Notes under the pieces: model-generated
What the model saw: the letters and a program-made list of their open reading frames with translations, nothing else
Databases searched by the model: none
Told to the model about the DNA's origin: nothing
From: Halomonas sp. ML-15
Lineage (GTDB): Bacteria > Pseudomonadota > Gammaproteobacteria > Pseudomonadales > Halomonadaceae
Length of the DNA: 64,000 nucleotides
Assembly: GCF_014779595.1 (NCBI RefSeq)
Contig: NZ_JACXZT010000019.1
Coordinates: 2,127,945-2,191,944 of the forward strand
Reading direction: 5' to 3'
Translations under genes and position numbers: made by a program
Shown: positions 52,425-62,847 of the stretch, piece by piece
Layout: the number at the start of each line of letters is the position of its first letter
How positions within the stretch are numbered: position 1 is the stretch's first letter

Positions 52425-53945
52425 ATGGCCGACCACGACGCCCCATCGAATAGCGCCCAGCATGACGAGAACCATCTGATCGCCGAGCGCCGCGCCAAGC
52501 TGGCGGCGCGCCGCGAGTACGCCGCCCAGCGCGGCGGCAGCGCCTTCCCCAACGACTTCCGTCGCGACAGCCTGGCTGCCGAGCTCGACGCCGAGCTGGG
52601 TGACAAGGAGAAGGCCGAGCTCGAGGCCCTCGACCGCCAGGCCGCGGTGGCCGGGCGCATCATGCGCAAGCGCGGGCCCTTTATCGTGATTCAGGACGTC
52701 TCGGGGCAGATCCAGCTCTACGTCGACAAGAAAGGCCTGCCTGCCGAGGTGCTCGAGGACATCAAGGGCTGGGATATCGGCGATATCGTCGCCGGCCGCG
52801 GCCCGGTGCACAAGTCGGGCAAGGGCGATCTCTACGTGATGATGGTCGAGGCCACGCTGCTGACCAAGAGCCTGCGGCCGCTACCCGACAAGTTCCACGG
52901 TCTGACCGACATGGAAGCGCGCTACCGCCAGCGCTACGTCGACCTGATCATGAACCCCGAGTCGCGCAAGACCTTCGAGGTGCGTGCCGGGGTGATTGCC
53001 TCGATTCGCCGCTTCTTCGAAGCGCGCGGCTTCATGGAGGTCGAGACGCCGATGCTGCAGCCGATTCCCGGCGGCGCAGCGGCGCGCCCGTTTATCACCC
53101 ACCACAATGCGCTCGACATCGATATGTACTTGCGCATCGCCCCGGAGCTCTACCTCAAGCGGCTGGTGGTAGGCGGCTTCGAGCGGGTCTTCGAGATCAA
53201 CCGCAACTTCCGCAACGAGGGGCTGTCGACGCGCCACAACCCCGAGTTCACCATGCTCGAGTTCTACTGGGCCTATGCCGACTACTTGGATCTGCTCGAT
53301 CTCACCGAGGAGATGATCCGCAATGCCGCCCAGGAGGTGCTGGGCACCACTACGGTGGTATATCAAGGCACCACCTACGAATTCGGCCAGCCATTCCGCC
53401 GCCTGACCATGCGCCAGGCGATCCTCGAGCATGGCGATGGCATCAGCGACGCCGATCTCGACAGCCGCGAGGCAGCCGCAGCAGTCGCCGAGCGGCTGGG
53501 CATCCAGGTCAAGCCGAGCTGGGGCCTGGGCAAGCTACATACCGAGATCTTCGAGGAAGTGGCCGAGCATCGCCTCGACCAGCCGACCTTCATCATCGAG
53601 TACCCGGCCGAGGTCAGTCCGCTGGCGCGGCGCAACGACGCCAACCCGTTCGTCACCGACCGCTTCGAGTTCTTCGTCGGCGGGCGCGAGATCGCCAACG
53701 GCTTCTCGGAGCTCAACGACGCCGAGGATCAGGCCGAGCGCTTCCGCGAGCAGGCCGCCGAGAAGGACGCCGGTGACGTGGAGGCGATGTACTACGATGC
53801 CGACTATGTGCGCGCCCTGGAATATGGCCTGCCGCCCACCGCCGGCGAGGGCATCGGCATCGACCGGCTGGTGATGCTGTTCACCGACAGCGCCTCGATT
53901 CGCGATGTGCTGCTGTTCCCGGCCATGCGCCCGGAAACCGACTGA
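52425..53945 (+). CDS. lysS: Lysyl-tRNA synthetase, class II
   Basis: A 506-residue class IIb synthetase. The N-terminal OB-fold anticodon domain ([30 protein letters not shown]) is followed by the catalytic domain with motif 1 ([17 protein letters not shown]), motif 2 ([33 protein letters not shown]) and motif 3 ([32 protein letters not shown]). The length equals E. coli LysS. It is 20 nt after prfB, the conserved prfB-lysS pair. Confidence 0.98.
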   Translation: MADHDAPSNSAQHDENHLIAERRAKLAARREYAAQRGGSAFPNDFRRDSLAAELDAELGDKEKAELEALDRQAAVAGRIMRKRGPFIVIQDVSGQIQLYVDKKGLPAEVLEDIKGWDIGDIVAGRGPVHKSGKGDLYVMMVEATLLTKSLRPLPDKFHGLTDMEARYRQRYVDLIMNPESRKTFEVRAGVIASIRRFFEARGFMEVETPMLQPIPGGAAARPFITHHNALDIDMYLRIAPELYLKRLVVGGFERVFEINRNFRNEGLSTRHNPEFTMLEFYWAYADYLDLLDLTEEMIRNAAQEVLGTTTVVYQGTTYEFGQPFRRLTMRQAILEHGDGISDADLDSREAAAAVAERLGIQVKPSWGLGKLHTEIFEEVAEHRLDQPTFIIEYPAEVSPLARRNDANPFVTDRFEFFVGGREIANGFSELNDAEDQAERFREQAAEKDAGDVEAMYYDADYVRALEYGLPPTAGEGIGIDRLVMLFTDSASIRDVLLFPAMRPETD

Positions 53946-54071
53946 CGGGGGCGGCGCCCAGCCTTTATTTACCTCCTTCCGCTAAGTGCGGCGGCCGAGC
54001 GAGAGGCGCCGGGGGCAGATGAAGGGGGCCGCAGCGTATCGGAGCCAGGCGGGCAAGGGATAAGCGAACCT

Positions 54072-54117
54072 CATTCTTCAGGGATGAAGAATGGAGCGCC
54101 CAGGGAGGGGTTCACAG
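54072..54117 (-). repeat. REP-like repeat with hairpin, copy 2
   Basis: On the minus strand the constant arm GTGAACCCCTCCCTGGGCGC is followed by a perfect hairpin CATTCTTCA / TGAAGAATG around ATCCC-type loop bases (54072-54093). The arm differs by one base from copy 1 at 43612, while the hairpin arms are a different sequence. It lies in the 292-bp lysS-downstream gap, where I see no gene. Confidence 0.7.
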
Positions 54118-54237
54118 CGTGTGAGCGTTGCCTTGTCCGTCTGGCGTTCCTCCTCGAGGGTGGATGGGGCGGAAGTGTTGGTAAGGGGAGCCTTGAGCGC
54201 CCATAATGGTCGGCGTTTCGCCGTCGAGGAGATCGTG

Positions 54238-54624
54238 ATGAAACTGCTCAATCGCTCCGCCCTGAGCGTCAAACCGACCCAAGCCTTCCTGGATTGGATC
54301 AACTCCCTTGAGCCCACGGTCGGTGACGATGATTTGACGATTGACGATATCGACCGCGAAAACACCGTCTACCTGATTCCGGAGATGGATACACCGGAAG
54401 CCCTCGAGGCGTTCGTCCGCGAGCGCTACCTGGAGATCCTCGAGACCGAGCTGCGCGCCTGGGAAGAGGACGAGCGGCAGTGGCCCGAGCGCCTCGACTG
54501 GGCGCTGTTCCAGCGCTTCGTGCAGGTCGAGCACAGCTATCTGGCCGTCGATCTCGACGACGAGGCGCCGCTGGAGATCGCCGAGGTCGACGACGCCCTG
54601 CTGCTCGAGAACGACCGGGACTAA
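54238..54624 (+). CDS. Acidic conserved-looking hypothetical protein
   Basis: A 128-residue cytoplasmic protein, not assigned to a known family. It starts MKLLNRSALSVKPTQAFLDW, continues with a very acidic middle (PTVGDDDLTIDDIDRENTVYLIPEMD), a helical region with several Trp (RAWEEDERQWPERLDWALFQRF), and an Asp/Glu-rich tail. No signal peptide, membrane segment or catalytic motif is seen. The ATG follows GAGGAG; the frame runs 49 codons further upstream through repeat DNA. It ends before the hairpin at 54681. Confidence 0.75.
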   Translation: MKLLNRSALSVKPTQAFLDWINSLEPTVGDDDLTIDDIDRENTVYLIPEMDTPEALEAFVRERYLEILETELRAWEEDERQWPERLDWALFQRFVQVEHSYLAVDLDDEAPLEIAEVDDALLLENDRD

Positions 54625-54680
54625 GTGGTCGGCGGCCGCCGTTGCCGCTTACCCAGCAGGACCTCCCCGCGGGGAGTCGA

Positions 54681-54702
54681 GACCGGCCCCGGCCGGTCTT
54701 TT
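54681..54702 (+). terminator. Terminator after the acidic hypothetical gene
   Basis: An 8-bp stem GACCGGCC / GGCCGGTC with a CC loop is followed by four T residues. A second palindrome, CTCCCCGCGGGGAG, lies just upstream at 54663-54676. Confidence 0.75.
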
Positions 54703-54728
54703 CGCGTCAGTAGCCCCCAGGATATCCG

Positions 54729-56144
54729 ATGAGCCGACTGTTCGAGACCCGCCCCGATGACGATGGCCTGCCCGGCCGCGAGCGCCGCATTGCCGTGCTG
54801 GTGGTGATGGTCGGCACCCTGATGGCGGTGATCGATACCACCATGATCAATATCGCCCTGCCGTCGATTGCCCGCGACCTCGAGATATCCGCGGCGCGGG
54901 CGGTATGGGTGGTCAGCCTGTTCCAGATCGTCTGCGCCGCCACTCTGCTGCTGTTCGCTTCCCTCAGCGAGCTGGTCAGCCGGCGCCGGCTGTATATCGC
55001 CGGGCTAGTGGTGTTCACCCTGGCCTCGCTGGGTGCTGCCCTGTCCAATGGCCTGGAAATGCTGCTGGCATTTCGTGCCCTGCAGGGCCTCGGGGCGGCG
55101 GCTACGCTGTCGATCGGGCCATCGATCTACCGGCTGATCTTTCCCACTCGTTTGCTGGGCTCGGCGATGGGGCTCAGCGCGGTGGTGGTGGCCGCCGGCT
55201 ACGCCTCGGGACCGACGCTGGGCGGGGTGATCCTGTCGTTTGCCGATTGGCCATGGCTATTTGCCCTCAATGTACCGGTAGGGCTGTTGGCGCTGACGCT
55301 GGCCGTGAGGGCGCTGCCCGCCGAGCCTCGCCGCCGCGGCGGATTCGATATCGCCGGCGCGCTGCTCTCGGCGGCGATGCTGGCCAGCTTTTTTCTGGCC
55401 ATGGACGGTGCCGGTCACCAGGCGCCGTGGTGGGAAGTGCTGGGGCTGATGCTGGCAAGCCTGGTGGCCGGCTGGCTGTTTCTGCGCCGTCAGCGCCGGG
55501 CGAGCCACCCGCTGCTGCCGCTCTCCCTGTTCGATGAGCCGCGTTTCACGCTGGCGATCGTGGTCTCGGGGCTGGCCTTCGTCGGCCAGGGGCTGGCGTT
55601 TATCGCCCTGTCGTTTCTCTATCAGCAGGAGATGGGATTCTCGCCGCTGCAGACCGCCTGGCTGTTTACCCCCTGGCCACTGACCATCATGTTTGCCGCG
55701 CCCCTGGCCGGGCGCCTGGCCGACCGTTTCAATCCCAGTCTGCTCTCGACGCTGGGGCTTGGCATGCTGCTGGTCGGCCTGGTGGCGCTGGCGCTGCTGC
55801 CCCAGGGCGCCGGTATTCTCGATATTTTATGGCGCACGGCGCTGTGTGGGCTCGGCTTCGGCTTCTTCCAGGCGCCCAACAACCGCGAAATGATGAGCAG
55901 CGTCTCCAAGGCGCGTAGCAACAATGCCTCGGGGATGATGAGCACCACGCGTACCATCGGTCAGTCCCTGGGCGTGGCGCTGGTGGGGGTGTTTCTGGCG
56001 CTCGGGGCGGGCTCGGTGCAGGCCTCGCTATGGCTGGGCTGCGGGGCCTGCGCGCTGGCCGTGGTGGTCAGCCTGCGGCGTGTCCCGCTGGCGCCTGGTG
56101 CACAGGCGGCGCCTACCCAACGTGCGTCGCCGGGGCCGGACTGA
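54729..56144 (+). CDS. MFS transporter, DHA2 (14-TMS drug:proton antiporter) type
   Basis: A 471-residue membrane protein with about 14 hydrophobic segments. Near the N-terminus is the DHA2 motif VVMVGTLMAVIDTTMINIALPSIARDL, with the Asp-Thr-T-hv-N pattern in TM1. The segment SELVSRRRLYIAGL corresponds to motif A, and AAGYASGPTLGGVIL is motif C of antiporters. Members such as EmrB and QacA expel lipophilic cations and drugs. No membrane-fusion partner gene is adjacent. ATG at 54729 is 24 nt past the terminator at 54681. The substrate is unknown. Confidence 0.9.
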   Translation: MSRLFETRPDDDGLPGRERRIAVLVVMVGTLMAVIDTTMINIALPSIARDLEISAARAVWVVSLFQIVCAATLLLFASLSELVSRRRLYIAGLVVFTLASLGAALSNGLEMLLAFRALQGLGAAATLSIGPSIYRLIFPTRLLGSAMGLSAVVVAAGYASGPTLGGVILSFADWPWLFALNVPVGLLALTLAVRALPAEPRRRGGFDIAGALLSAAMLASFFLAMDGAGHQAPWWEVLGLMLASLVAGWLFLRRQRRASHPLLPLSLFDEPRFTLAIVVSGLAFVGQGLAFIALSFLYQQEMGFSPLQTAWLFTPWPLTIMFAAPLAGRLADRFNPSLLSTLGLGMLLVGLVALALLPQGAGILDILWRTALCGLGFGFFQAPNNREMMSSVSKARSNNASGMMSTTRTIGQSLGVALVGVFLALGAGSVQASLWLGCGACALAVVVSLRRVPLAPGAQAAPTQRASPGPD

Positions 56145-56204
56145 AAGAGTACAATGGCGCTATTCCCGCTTTCTTCACGACGCGATTACCACGAGGCAAC
56201 CACC

Positions 56205-56516
56205 ATGAGCATTCAGGCGCAGATCGAGGACAAGCTCAAGACGCTGTCGCCCATCTGGCTGACGGTGGAGAACGAGAGCCACCGGCACAATGTGCCACCC
56301 GAGTCGGAAACCCACTTCAAGGTCACGCTGGTCTCCGAGCGCTTCGAGGGCATGATGCCGGTCAAGCGACACCAGCAGCTCTATGCGCTGCTGGCCGATG
56401 AGCTGGCCGGGCCAGTGCACGCCCTGGCGCTGCACCCCTACACCCCGGATGAGTGGCAGGCGCGCAGCGGCCAGCGGCCGGATTCGCCCGACTGCCGCGG
56501 TGGCAGCGGGGCGTGA
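56205..56516 (+). CDS. bolA: BolA family protein
   Basis: A 103-residue BolA-fold protein. It begins MSIQAQIEDKLKTLSPIWLTVENES and contains the family core HRHNVPPESETHFKVTLVSERFEGMMPVKRHQQLYALLADELAGPVHALALHPYTPDEW. The invariant His in VKRHQQLY can pair with monothiol glutaredoxins in Fe-S handling; BolA also acts as a morphology regulator. The C-terminal 15 residues are outside the domain. The frame extends 17 codons upstream, but MSIQ follows GAGGCAACC. The stop overlaps the next gene (GTGA). Confidence 0.9.
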   Translation: MSIQAQIEDKLKTLSPIWLTVENESHRHNVPPESETHFKVTLVSERFEGMMPVKRHQQLYALLADELAGPVHALALHPYTPDEWQARSGQRPDSPDCRGGSGA

Positions 56517-57352
56517 CCAGCGAGCCGCAGCGTCTGCAGTATCTGAGTGCCATGGGCGTTACCGCCTGGGTGGCACGCTACCGCCTGCCCAACGCTCAGG
56601 AAACGCCGGCCTGCGACTGGCCGGCGCCCGAGGTGCCAGAGACGCCGGCGCCGTCGCAGCGGCTGCATGCGCTGCTCGACGAGGTGCCGGCTCGCTCCCC
56701 TGCGTCGGCGCCGCAAGATCCGGATCCGCCCCCCGCCAAGCCTCCGCGGCGTGGCAAGGCGCGTGCCATGCTGGGGGTGACCGACGAGGAGCCGATCGCC
56801 GAACGCGAGCCTGACACTACCCCGCCGCCAACCACTAATGCCTCCCAAACGCCCCAGCAGGCACTGCGCTTCAGCCTGCAGATCGCTGCCCTGGAGGGCC
56901 GCTGGCTGGTGGTGCTGCCTCACGCCAGCGCGCCGGATGCCGTGTCCCGGCGTTTGTTGGCTAACCTGCTGCATGCTGCCGGGATCCATCTGGCCGAGCC
57001 GCCGGTATTCCAGGCGTTCCAATGGCCGATGATGGAGGAGCTGCCGGTGGAGGCGCCCCTCGATGAGGCCCGCGACGGCCTGCGCGCCTTCCTGGAGGGG
57101 CGTCGGCGCGGCGGTTGGCGCCCCGAGCGGCTGCTGCTGTTCGGCGAGGCACCGCCGCTGGCCCAGGTGTTGGCGATCGAGTCGGGGCACTGCGGGCTGC
57201 TGCAGCTACCTGCCTGGCAGGGCCCTTCGCTTGGTGAGCTGAGCCACGACGCCGCCGCCAAACGCGCGCTGCTGCCGCGGCTTGGCGAGTGGCGAGAGGC
57301 CTGGTTAGGCGCCGCTGACGGGTTCAGCGAGGATGAGGCCGGCAATGTTTGA
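56513..57352 (+). CDS. Unrecognised two-part protein between bolA and rimI
   Basis: A 279-residue cytoplasmic protein, not assigned to a family. The N-terminal part (VTSEPQRLQYLSAMGVTAWVARYRLPNAQETPACDWP) is separated by a long Pro/Ala/Asp-rich linker (about residues 55-125) from a C-terminal globular domain (FSLQIAALEGRWLVVLPH; FQWPMMEELPVEAPLDEARDGLRAFLEGRR). The sequence of the second part ends in an acidic tail. The GTG start lies inside the bolA stop and rimI starts within its last codons, so it is a translationally coupled middle gene. The function is unknown. Confidence 0.75.
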   Translation: MTSEPQRLQYLSAMGVTAWVARYRLPNAQETPACDWPAPEVPETPAPSQRLHALLDEVPARSPASAPQDPDPPPAKPPRRGKARAMLGVTDEEPIAEREPDTTPPPTTNASQTPQQALRFSLQIAALEGRWLVVLPHASAPDAVSRRLLANLLHAAGIHLAEPPVFQAFQWPMMEELPVEAPLDEARDGLRAFLEGRRRGGWRPERLLLFGEAPPLAQVLAIESGHCGLLQLPAWQGPSLGELSHDAAAKRALLPRLGEWREAWLGAADGFSEDEAGNV

Positions 57353-57830
57353 GCCCTGGCTGCTGACCTTGGATGCCGACTGGTTGGAGGCGGTGGAGCG
57401 GATCGAGACCCATGGCCAGGCCCACCCCTCGTCGCGGGTGCAGCTGATGGGGGCACTCACCGACCCGCAGGGCAGCGTCTTGGGCGTTGGGCAGGGCGAG
57501 CAGGCTAGTGAAGGGCTTTGCGGTTTTGCGGTGTTGAGCCGTCAGCCCTTCGATGCCGAGCTGCAGACCATCACCGTGGCGCCTTGGGCGCGACGCCAGG
57601 GGTTGGCTGGGTGGCTGTTGACGGCGCTGATCGACGAGGCTGGCAACTGGGGCAGCGAGCGGCTGCTGCTCGAGGTGCGCGCCTCCAATCAAGCGGCGCT
57701 GGCGCTTTATCGAGGCGCCGGCTTTCGCGACGACGGCGTGCGGCGCGGCTACTATCCTCCACTCGATGGAAATGGCGCGCGGGAGGATGCGCTGCTGATG
57801 TCCTTCCCGCTCGCCGACTCCCGCGACTGA
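57345..57830 (+). CDS. rimI: Ribosomal protein S18 alanine N-acetyltransferase
   Basis: A 161-residue GNAT enzyme that acetylates the N-terminal Ala of S18. It shows CGFAVLSRQPFDAELQTITVAPWARRQGLAGWLLTALID, with the RRQGLA acetyl-CoA loop, the catalytic-region LLLEVRASNQAALALYRGAGF, and RRGYYPPLDGNGAREDALLM. The ATG at 57345 overlaps the preceding stop codon (ATGTTTGA), with GAGG upstream. It is the last gene of bolA-orf-rimI. Confidence 0.9.
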   Translation: MFEPWLLTLDADWLEAVERIETHGQAHPSSRVQLMGALTDPQGSVLGVGQGEQASEGLCGFAVLSRQPFDAELQTITVAPWARRQGLAGWLLTALIDEAGNWGSERLLLEVRASNQAALALYRGAGFRDDGVRRGYYPPLDGNGAREDALLMSFPLADSRD

Positions 57831-57833
57831 GGC

Positions 57834-58034
57834 TCAGGCGCCGCCGTTTCCGCTGCCGTCGAGTTCGTTGAATTTCTCCAGCAGGCCGCTGAGGCGCTGC
57901 TGCCACTCGTCGTGCTCCTGCTTCAGGCGGGCATTTTCCTCGCGCAGCTCTTCGGCCTCCATCTTGAGCATTTCGATGGCCTCGACGGCGTTGCCGACTT
58001 TCTGCTCGAGCTGATTGAAGAGTTCGATGCTCAT
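57834..58034 (-). CDS. zapB: ZapB-like cell division coiled-coil protein
   Basis: A 66-residue all-helical coiled coil (MSIELFNQLEQKVGNAVEAI; LKMEAEELREENARLKQEHDEWQQRLSGLLEKFNEL) ending in a Gly-rich tail. It fits ZapB, which stabilises the FtsZ ring via ZapA. The length (66 versus 81 in E. coli) and the N-terminal FNQLEQKV are family-like. It is convergent with rimI (3-nt gap) and shares the strand with rsmD. Confidence 0.8.
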   Translation of the reverse strand: MSIELFNQLEQKVGNAVEAIEMLKMEAEELREENARLKQEHDEWQQRLSGLLEKFNELDGSGNGGA

Positions 58035-58121
58035 CCTGGTCTCCTGATTCGGTTGCGGCGTCTAGGGCCCGGACGGGATGCCGGGGTCGGCCTGGGCGAA
58101 GCGTACGATGCGTGGCGCGGC

Positions 58122-58751
58122 TCAGCAAGCGTCGTCGGGCGACGACAGGCGATGATAGAGGCGGCCGTGGCTGTCTCCGGCGCGCACCTCGCGGTGCAGT
58201 ATCCAGCTGGCGGGCACCTGGGGCGTCAGCTCGGCTTCGGTTTCCAGGTAGATCCAGGCCCGCTCGGCGAGCCAGCCGCCGCCCTCCAGCGCCGCACAGC
58301 TCGGCTCGGCAAGGCCCTGGCGAAACGGCGGGTCGAGAAACACCAGCGCATAGGGTGCCGCCGCATCGGCGGGAGCGTTGAGCAGGGCCAGGACGTCGCC
58401 GGCGGTGACCTGACCGTTGGCGCCGAGGGTGGCGAGGTTGTCGCGCAGGGCATTGGCCACGGCGGCGTCGCCTTCCACGAAGTGAGCCTGGCAACCACCC
58501 CGCGATAGCGCCTCGAGGCCTAGCGCGCCGGTACCGGCGTAGAGGTCCAGTACCCGCGCCCCGTGTGGCGCGCCGGCCAGCCAGTTGAACAGCGTCTCGC
58601 GCACCCTGTCCGGTGTGGGGCGCAGGCCAGGGCGGTCGAGTACCGGCAACAGCCGACGGCGAAATTCGCCGCCGATGATGCGCAGGCGGCCGGATGCCTT
58701 GTTGGTGCGGGCGCTGGGGCGGCGGTGAGAGGGGGAGCGGCGTCGAGTCAT
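58122..58751 (-). CDS. rsmD: 16S rRNA (guanine-966-N2)-methyltransferase
   Basis: A 209-residue SAM-dependent enzyme that modifies G966 of 16S rRNA. It shows GRLRIIGGEFRRRLLPVLD, RPTPDRVRETLFNWL, the SAM loop VLDLYAGTGALGLEALSRG, and the catalytic DPPF in LVFLDPPFRQGL. The basic N-terminal tail (MTRRRSPSHRRPS) may bind RNA. It is divergent from ftsY, as in E. coli where rsmD lies just upstream of ftsY. Confidence 0.95.
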   Translation of the reverse strand: MTRRRSPSHRRPSARTNKASGRLRIIGGEFRRRLLPVLDRPGLRPTPDRVRETLFNWLAGAPHGARVLDLYAGTGALGLEALSRGGCQAHFVEGDAAVANALRDNLATLGANGQVTAGDVLALLNAPADAAAPYALVFLDPPFRQGLAEPSCAALEGGGWLAERAWIYLETEAELTPQVPASWILHREVRAGDSHGRLYHRLSSPDDAC

Positions 58752-58855
58752 GGTGGCGGAATTGTACCGCCCGGCTTATCCACAGTCACCGCCGGCGGTG
58801 GTAGGATGAGCCGATTGTTTCGCGATTCTCCAGGTGCCGAGGTCAGATCACGCCC

Positions 58856-60100
<1,245 letters not shown>

Positions 60101-60103
60101 ACC

Positions 60104-60772
60104 GTGATCGCCTTCGAACACGTCGGCAAGCGCTACGGCGGGCGCTTCGAGGCGCTGGCCAATATCGACTTCCAGGTCGAGCGCGGCGAGATGCTGTTTC
60201 TCACCGGCCACTCCGGTGCCGGCAAGAGTTCGCTGCTGCGGCTGATCATGCGCCTCGAACGGCCCTCCCGCGGGCGGGTGCTGGTCGCCGGTCACGACAT
60301 CAACCGCCTGCACCACTCCCAGGTGCCCTTCTACCGGCGCCAGATCGGCGTGGTCTTCCAGGACCACCAGCTACTATTTGACCGCTCGATCTACCACAAC
60401 GTGGCGCTGCCGTTGGAGATCCAGGGCGTCGAGCCCCGCGAGGCGGCACGGCGGGTGCGTGCCGCCCTCGACAAGGTCGGCCTGCTGCACCGTGAAAAGG
60501 CGCTACCCATCGAGCTGTCCGGCGGTGAACAACAGCGCGTCGGCATCGCCCGGGCGGTGGTCAACAAGCCGTCGCTGCTGCTTGCCGACGAGCCTACCGG
60601 TAACCTCGACCCCCAGCTCTCCGCCGACATCATGACCCTGTTCGAGGATTTCAATCGTATCGGTACCACGGTGATGATCGCCAGCCACGACCTGGCACTG
60701 ATCGCGCGCCTGCGCCACCGCGTGCTGCAGCTGCGCGAGGGTCGCCTGGTGGCCGACCAGGAGGCCGCATGA
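60104..60772 (+). CDS. ftsE: Cell division ATP-binding protein FtsE
   Basis: A 222-residue ABC ATPase that pairs with FtsX to control septal peptidoglycan hydrolases. It has Walker A GHSGAGKSS, the Q-loop VFQDHQLLFDRSI, signature LSGGEQQRVGIARAV, Walker B LLLADEPTGNLD and the H-loop MIASHDL. The start is GTG, 3 nt after ftsY. The stop overlaps the ftsX start (ATGA). Confidence 0.97.
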   Translation: MIAFEHVGKRYGGRFEALANIDFQVERGEMLFLTGHSGAGKSSLLRLIMRLERPSRGRVLVAGHDINRLHHSQVPFYRRQIGVVFQDHQLLFDRSIYHNVALPLEIQGVEPREAARRVRAALDKVGLLHREKALPIELSGGEQQRVGIARAVVNKPSLLLADEPTGNLDPQLSADIMTLFEDFNRIGTTVMIASHDLALIARLRHRVLQLREGRLVADQEAA

Positions 60773-61746
60773 GCGGTGGTGCTCAGCCAGCTCCGCGGCG
60801 TGGGGCGCGGAGCCATCAGACGCGCACCAGCAGCCGGCTGCGTAGCTGGCTGCGCCACCATCGCGCCATGTGCCTCGACAGCGCACGTCGGCTGCTGCGC
60901 CACCCTCTGGGCAGCCTGCTGACCATGCTCGCCATCGCCATTGCGTTGGTATTGCCGGCGGCGCTATGGCTGGTGCTCGACAGCGCCCGGCTGCTCGATG
61001 CCGAGCTCGATGAGAGCGCGACCCTGACCGCCTATCTCGAGGCCGGTGTCGACGAGGCACAGGCGATGCGTATCAACGAAGCGCTAGGGGCCCACCCGGA
61101 GGTGGACGCCACGCGGTTGATCACCGCCGCGGAGGGGATGGCCGAGTTTCAGGATTCGCTGGGGCTGGCCGATGCTCTGGGGCGCCTCGAGGATAATCCG
61201 TTACCGGCCAGCGTGGTGGTCTCGCCCCGCGAGACGCGACCTGACGCGGTGCGTGCGCTGGCCGACCAGCTCGAGACGGTCAGCGGTGTCGATGAGGTGC
61301 GCCTCGATCTGGCCTGGATCGAACGGCTGGCGCAGCTCGCCGAGCTGGGGCGCCGGGTGGCGCTGGCGCTGGCGGTGTTGTTCGGGCTTGGGGTACTGTT
61401 GATCGTTGGCAACACCATTCGCCTGGCGGTAGAGAGCCGTCGCCAGGAGATTCAGGTGGTGACGCTGATCGGTGCGACTCATGCCTTCGTGCGCCGCCCG
61501 TTTCTCTACAGCGGCGCCTGGTATGGCCTGGGCGGCGGTCTGCTGGCCTGGGCGCTGCTGAGCCTGGGCGGGCAGTGGCTGGCGGCCCCGGTGACGGCGC
61601 TGGCCGAGAGCTACGGCGCACACTTCAGCTTGCCGCGACTGGACGCCATGGGCTCGGCAATTCTGCTGTTTTCTAGTACACTACTTGGCCTGCTGGGGGC
61701 GTGGATTGCGGTGAGCAGACACCTCGCCGAAATGCGCCCAGAGTAG
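60769..61746 (+). CDS. ftsX: Cell division membrane protein FtsX
   Basis: A 325-residue four-helix membrane protein. A basic N-terminal tail (RRGARSHQTRTSSRLRSWLRHHR) precedes TM1 (about residues 44-68), a periplasmic domain that in relatives binds EnvC-type activators, then TM2-TM4 with GVLLIVGNTIRLAVESRRQEIQVVTLIGAT, the FtsX signature. It is coupled to ftsE; rpoH follows after 171 bp. Confidence 0.96.
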   Translation: MSGGAQPAPRRGARSHQTRTSSRLRSWLRHHRAMCLDSARRLLRHPLGSLLTMLAIAIALVLPAALWLVLDSARLLDAELDESATLTAYLEAGVDEAQAMRINEALGAHPEVDATRLITAAEGMAEFQDSLGLADALGRLEDNPLPASVVVSPRETRPDAVRALADQLETVSGVDEVRLDLAWIERLAQLAELGRRVALALAVLFGLGVLLIVGNTIRLAVESRRQEIQVVTLIGATHAFVRRPFLYSGAWYGLGGGLLAWALLSLGGQWLAAPVTALAESYGAHFSLPRLDAMGSAILLFSSTLLGLLGAWIAVSRHLAEMRPE

Positions 61747-61789
61747 GCAGAGCGGCATCGCTGACGCCATTCGAGTGGCGCGGGCAGGC

Positions 61790-61818
61790 GGAACTTTGCC
61801 GGCTAGGCGGTGTCGCAG
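61790..61818 (+). promoter_or_regulatory. Candidate sigma-E-type promoter of rpoH
   Basis: GGAACTT (61790-61796) is an exact match to the -35 of RpoE promoters. About 16 nt later is TCGCAG (61813), a weak -10 compared with the TCNNA pattern. In E. coli, rpoH has an RpoE-dependent promoter, so the placement is plausible. The -10 is the doubtful part. Confidence 0.4.
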
Positions 61819-61917
61819 ATGTGACAAGATAGTTAGGCAGCTAAACAGGGTCGTACGGTTATCCATCGTTACGTACCGGCATTCATCGAATTAGGCAATT
61901 TTGGAGACCCTCGTCAC

Positions 61918-62784
61918 ATGAGTACCCGTCTTCAGCCTGTTGGTCATCTATCTCCCGGCCACGACCTGAATGGTTATATTCAGGCGGTTAACCGTATTCC
62001 AGTACTGTCCGCGGAGGAGGAGCGCGAACTGGCGTTTCGTCTGCATGAACATAGCGATCTGGAGGCTGCACGCCGCCTGGTCATGTCGCATCTGCGCTTC
62101 GTGGTGCACATCGCACGCAGCTACTCCGGCTATGGCCTGCCTCAGGCCGATCTGATCCAGGAGGGCAACGTCGGTCTGATGAAGGCGGTCAAGCGCTTCG
62201 ATCCCAATCAGGGCGTGCGCCTGGTCTCCTTCGCCGTGCACTGGATCAAGGCCGAGATACACGAGTTCGTGCTACGTAACTGGCGCATCGTCAAGATCGC
62301 CACCACCAAGGCGCAGCGTAAGCTGTTCTTCAACTTGCGCAGTGCCAAGAAGCGCCTGGCCTGGCTCAACAACGATGAAGTGGATGCCATCGCCAAGGAC
62401 CTCGACGTCAAGCCCGAGGTGGTGCGTGAGATGGAAGGGCGGCTAACCGCCTATGATGCCGGCTTCGACGCCTCCCCCGGTGACGACGACGAACAGAGCT
62501 ATCAGGCGCCGGTGCACTTCCTCGACGATGCTCGCTTCGACCCGGCCACCCAGCTCGAAGACAGCGACTGGGAAGAGGACTCGACCCGCCGTCTGCAGCT
62601 GGCGTTGGAAGAGCTCGACGAGCGCTCACGCGATATACTCGAGCGCCGCTGGCTTAACGAGCCCAAGGCGACGCTGCATGAGCTGGCCGATGTCTATGGC
62701 GTCTCCGCCGAGCGCATCCGTCAGCTCGAGAAGAACGCCATGAAGAAAATCAAGCTGCAGATCGGAGATGCGCTGGTAGCGTGA
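61918..62784 (+). CDS. rpoH: RNA polymerase sigma-32 factor
   Basis: A 288-residue heat-shock sigma factor. It has regions 1.2-2 ([61 protein letters not shown]), the RpoH box [12 protein letters not shown] that is diagnostic against RpoD and RpoS, and region 4 ([38 protein letters not shown]). The length is near E. coli (284). It follows ftsYEX as in other gammaproteobacteria. Confidence 0.97.
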   Translation: MSTRLQPVGHLSPGHDLNGYIQAVNRIPVLSAEEERELAFRLHEHSDLEAARRLVMSHLRFVVHIARSYSGYGLPQADLIQEGNVGLMKAVKRFDPNQGVRLVSFAVHWIKAEIHEFVLRNWRIVKIATTKAQRKLFFNLRSAKKRLAWLNNDEVDAIAKDLDVKPEVVREMEGRLTAYDAGFDASPGDDDEQSYQAPVHFLDDARFDPATQLEDSDWEEDSTRRLQLALEELDERSRDILERRWLNEPKATLHELADVYGVSAERIRQLEKNAMKKIKLQIGDALVA

Positions 62785-62805
62785 TCAGCTACCATTCCTG
62801 ATGTG

Positions 62806-62834
62806 CAACGCCCGGGCCAATGGTCCGGGCGTTG
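62806..62834. terminator. Bidirectional terminator between rpoH and slmA
   Basis: A stem CAACGCCCGG / CCGGGCGTTG with extra inner pairs closes rpoH and the convergent slmA. A T-run is absent. Confidence 0.7.
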
Positions 62835-62847
62835 TCGTTGGGGCCGC

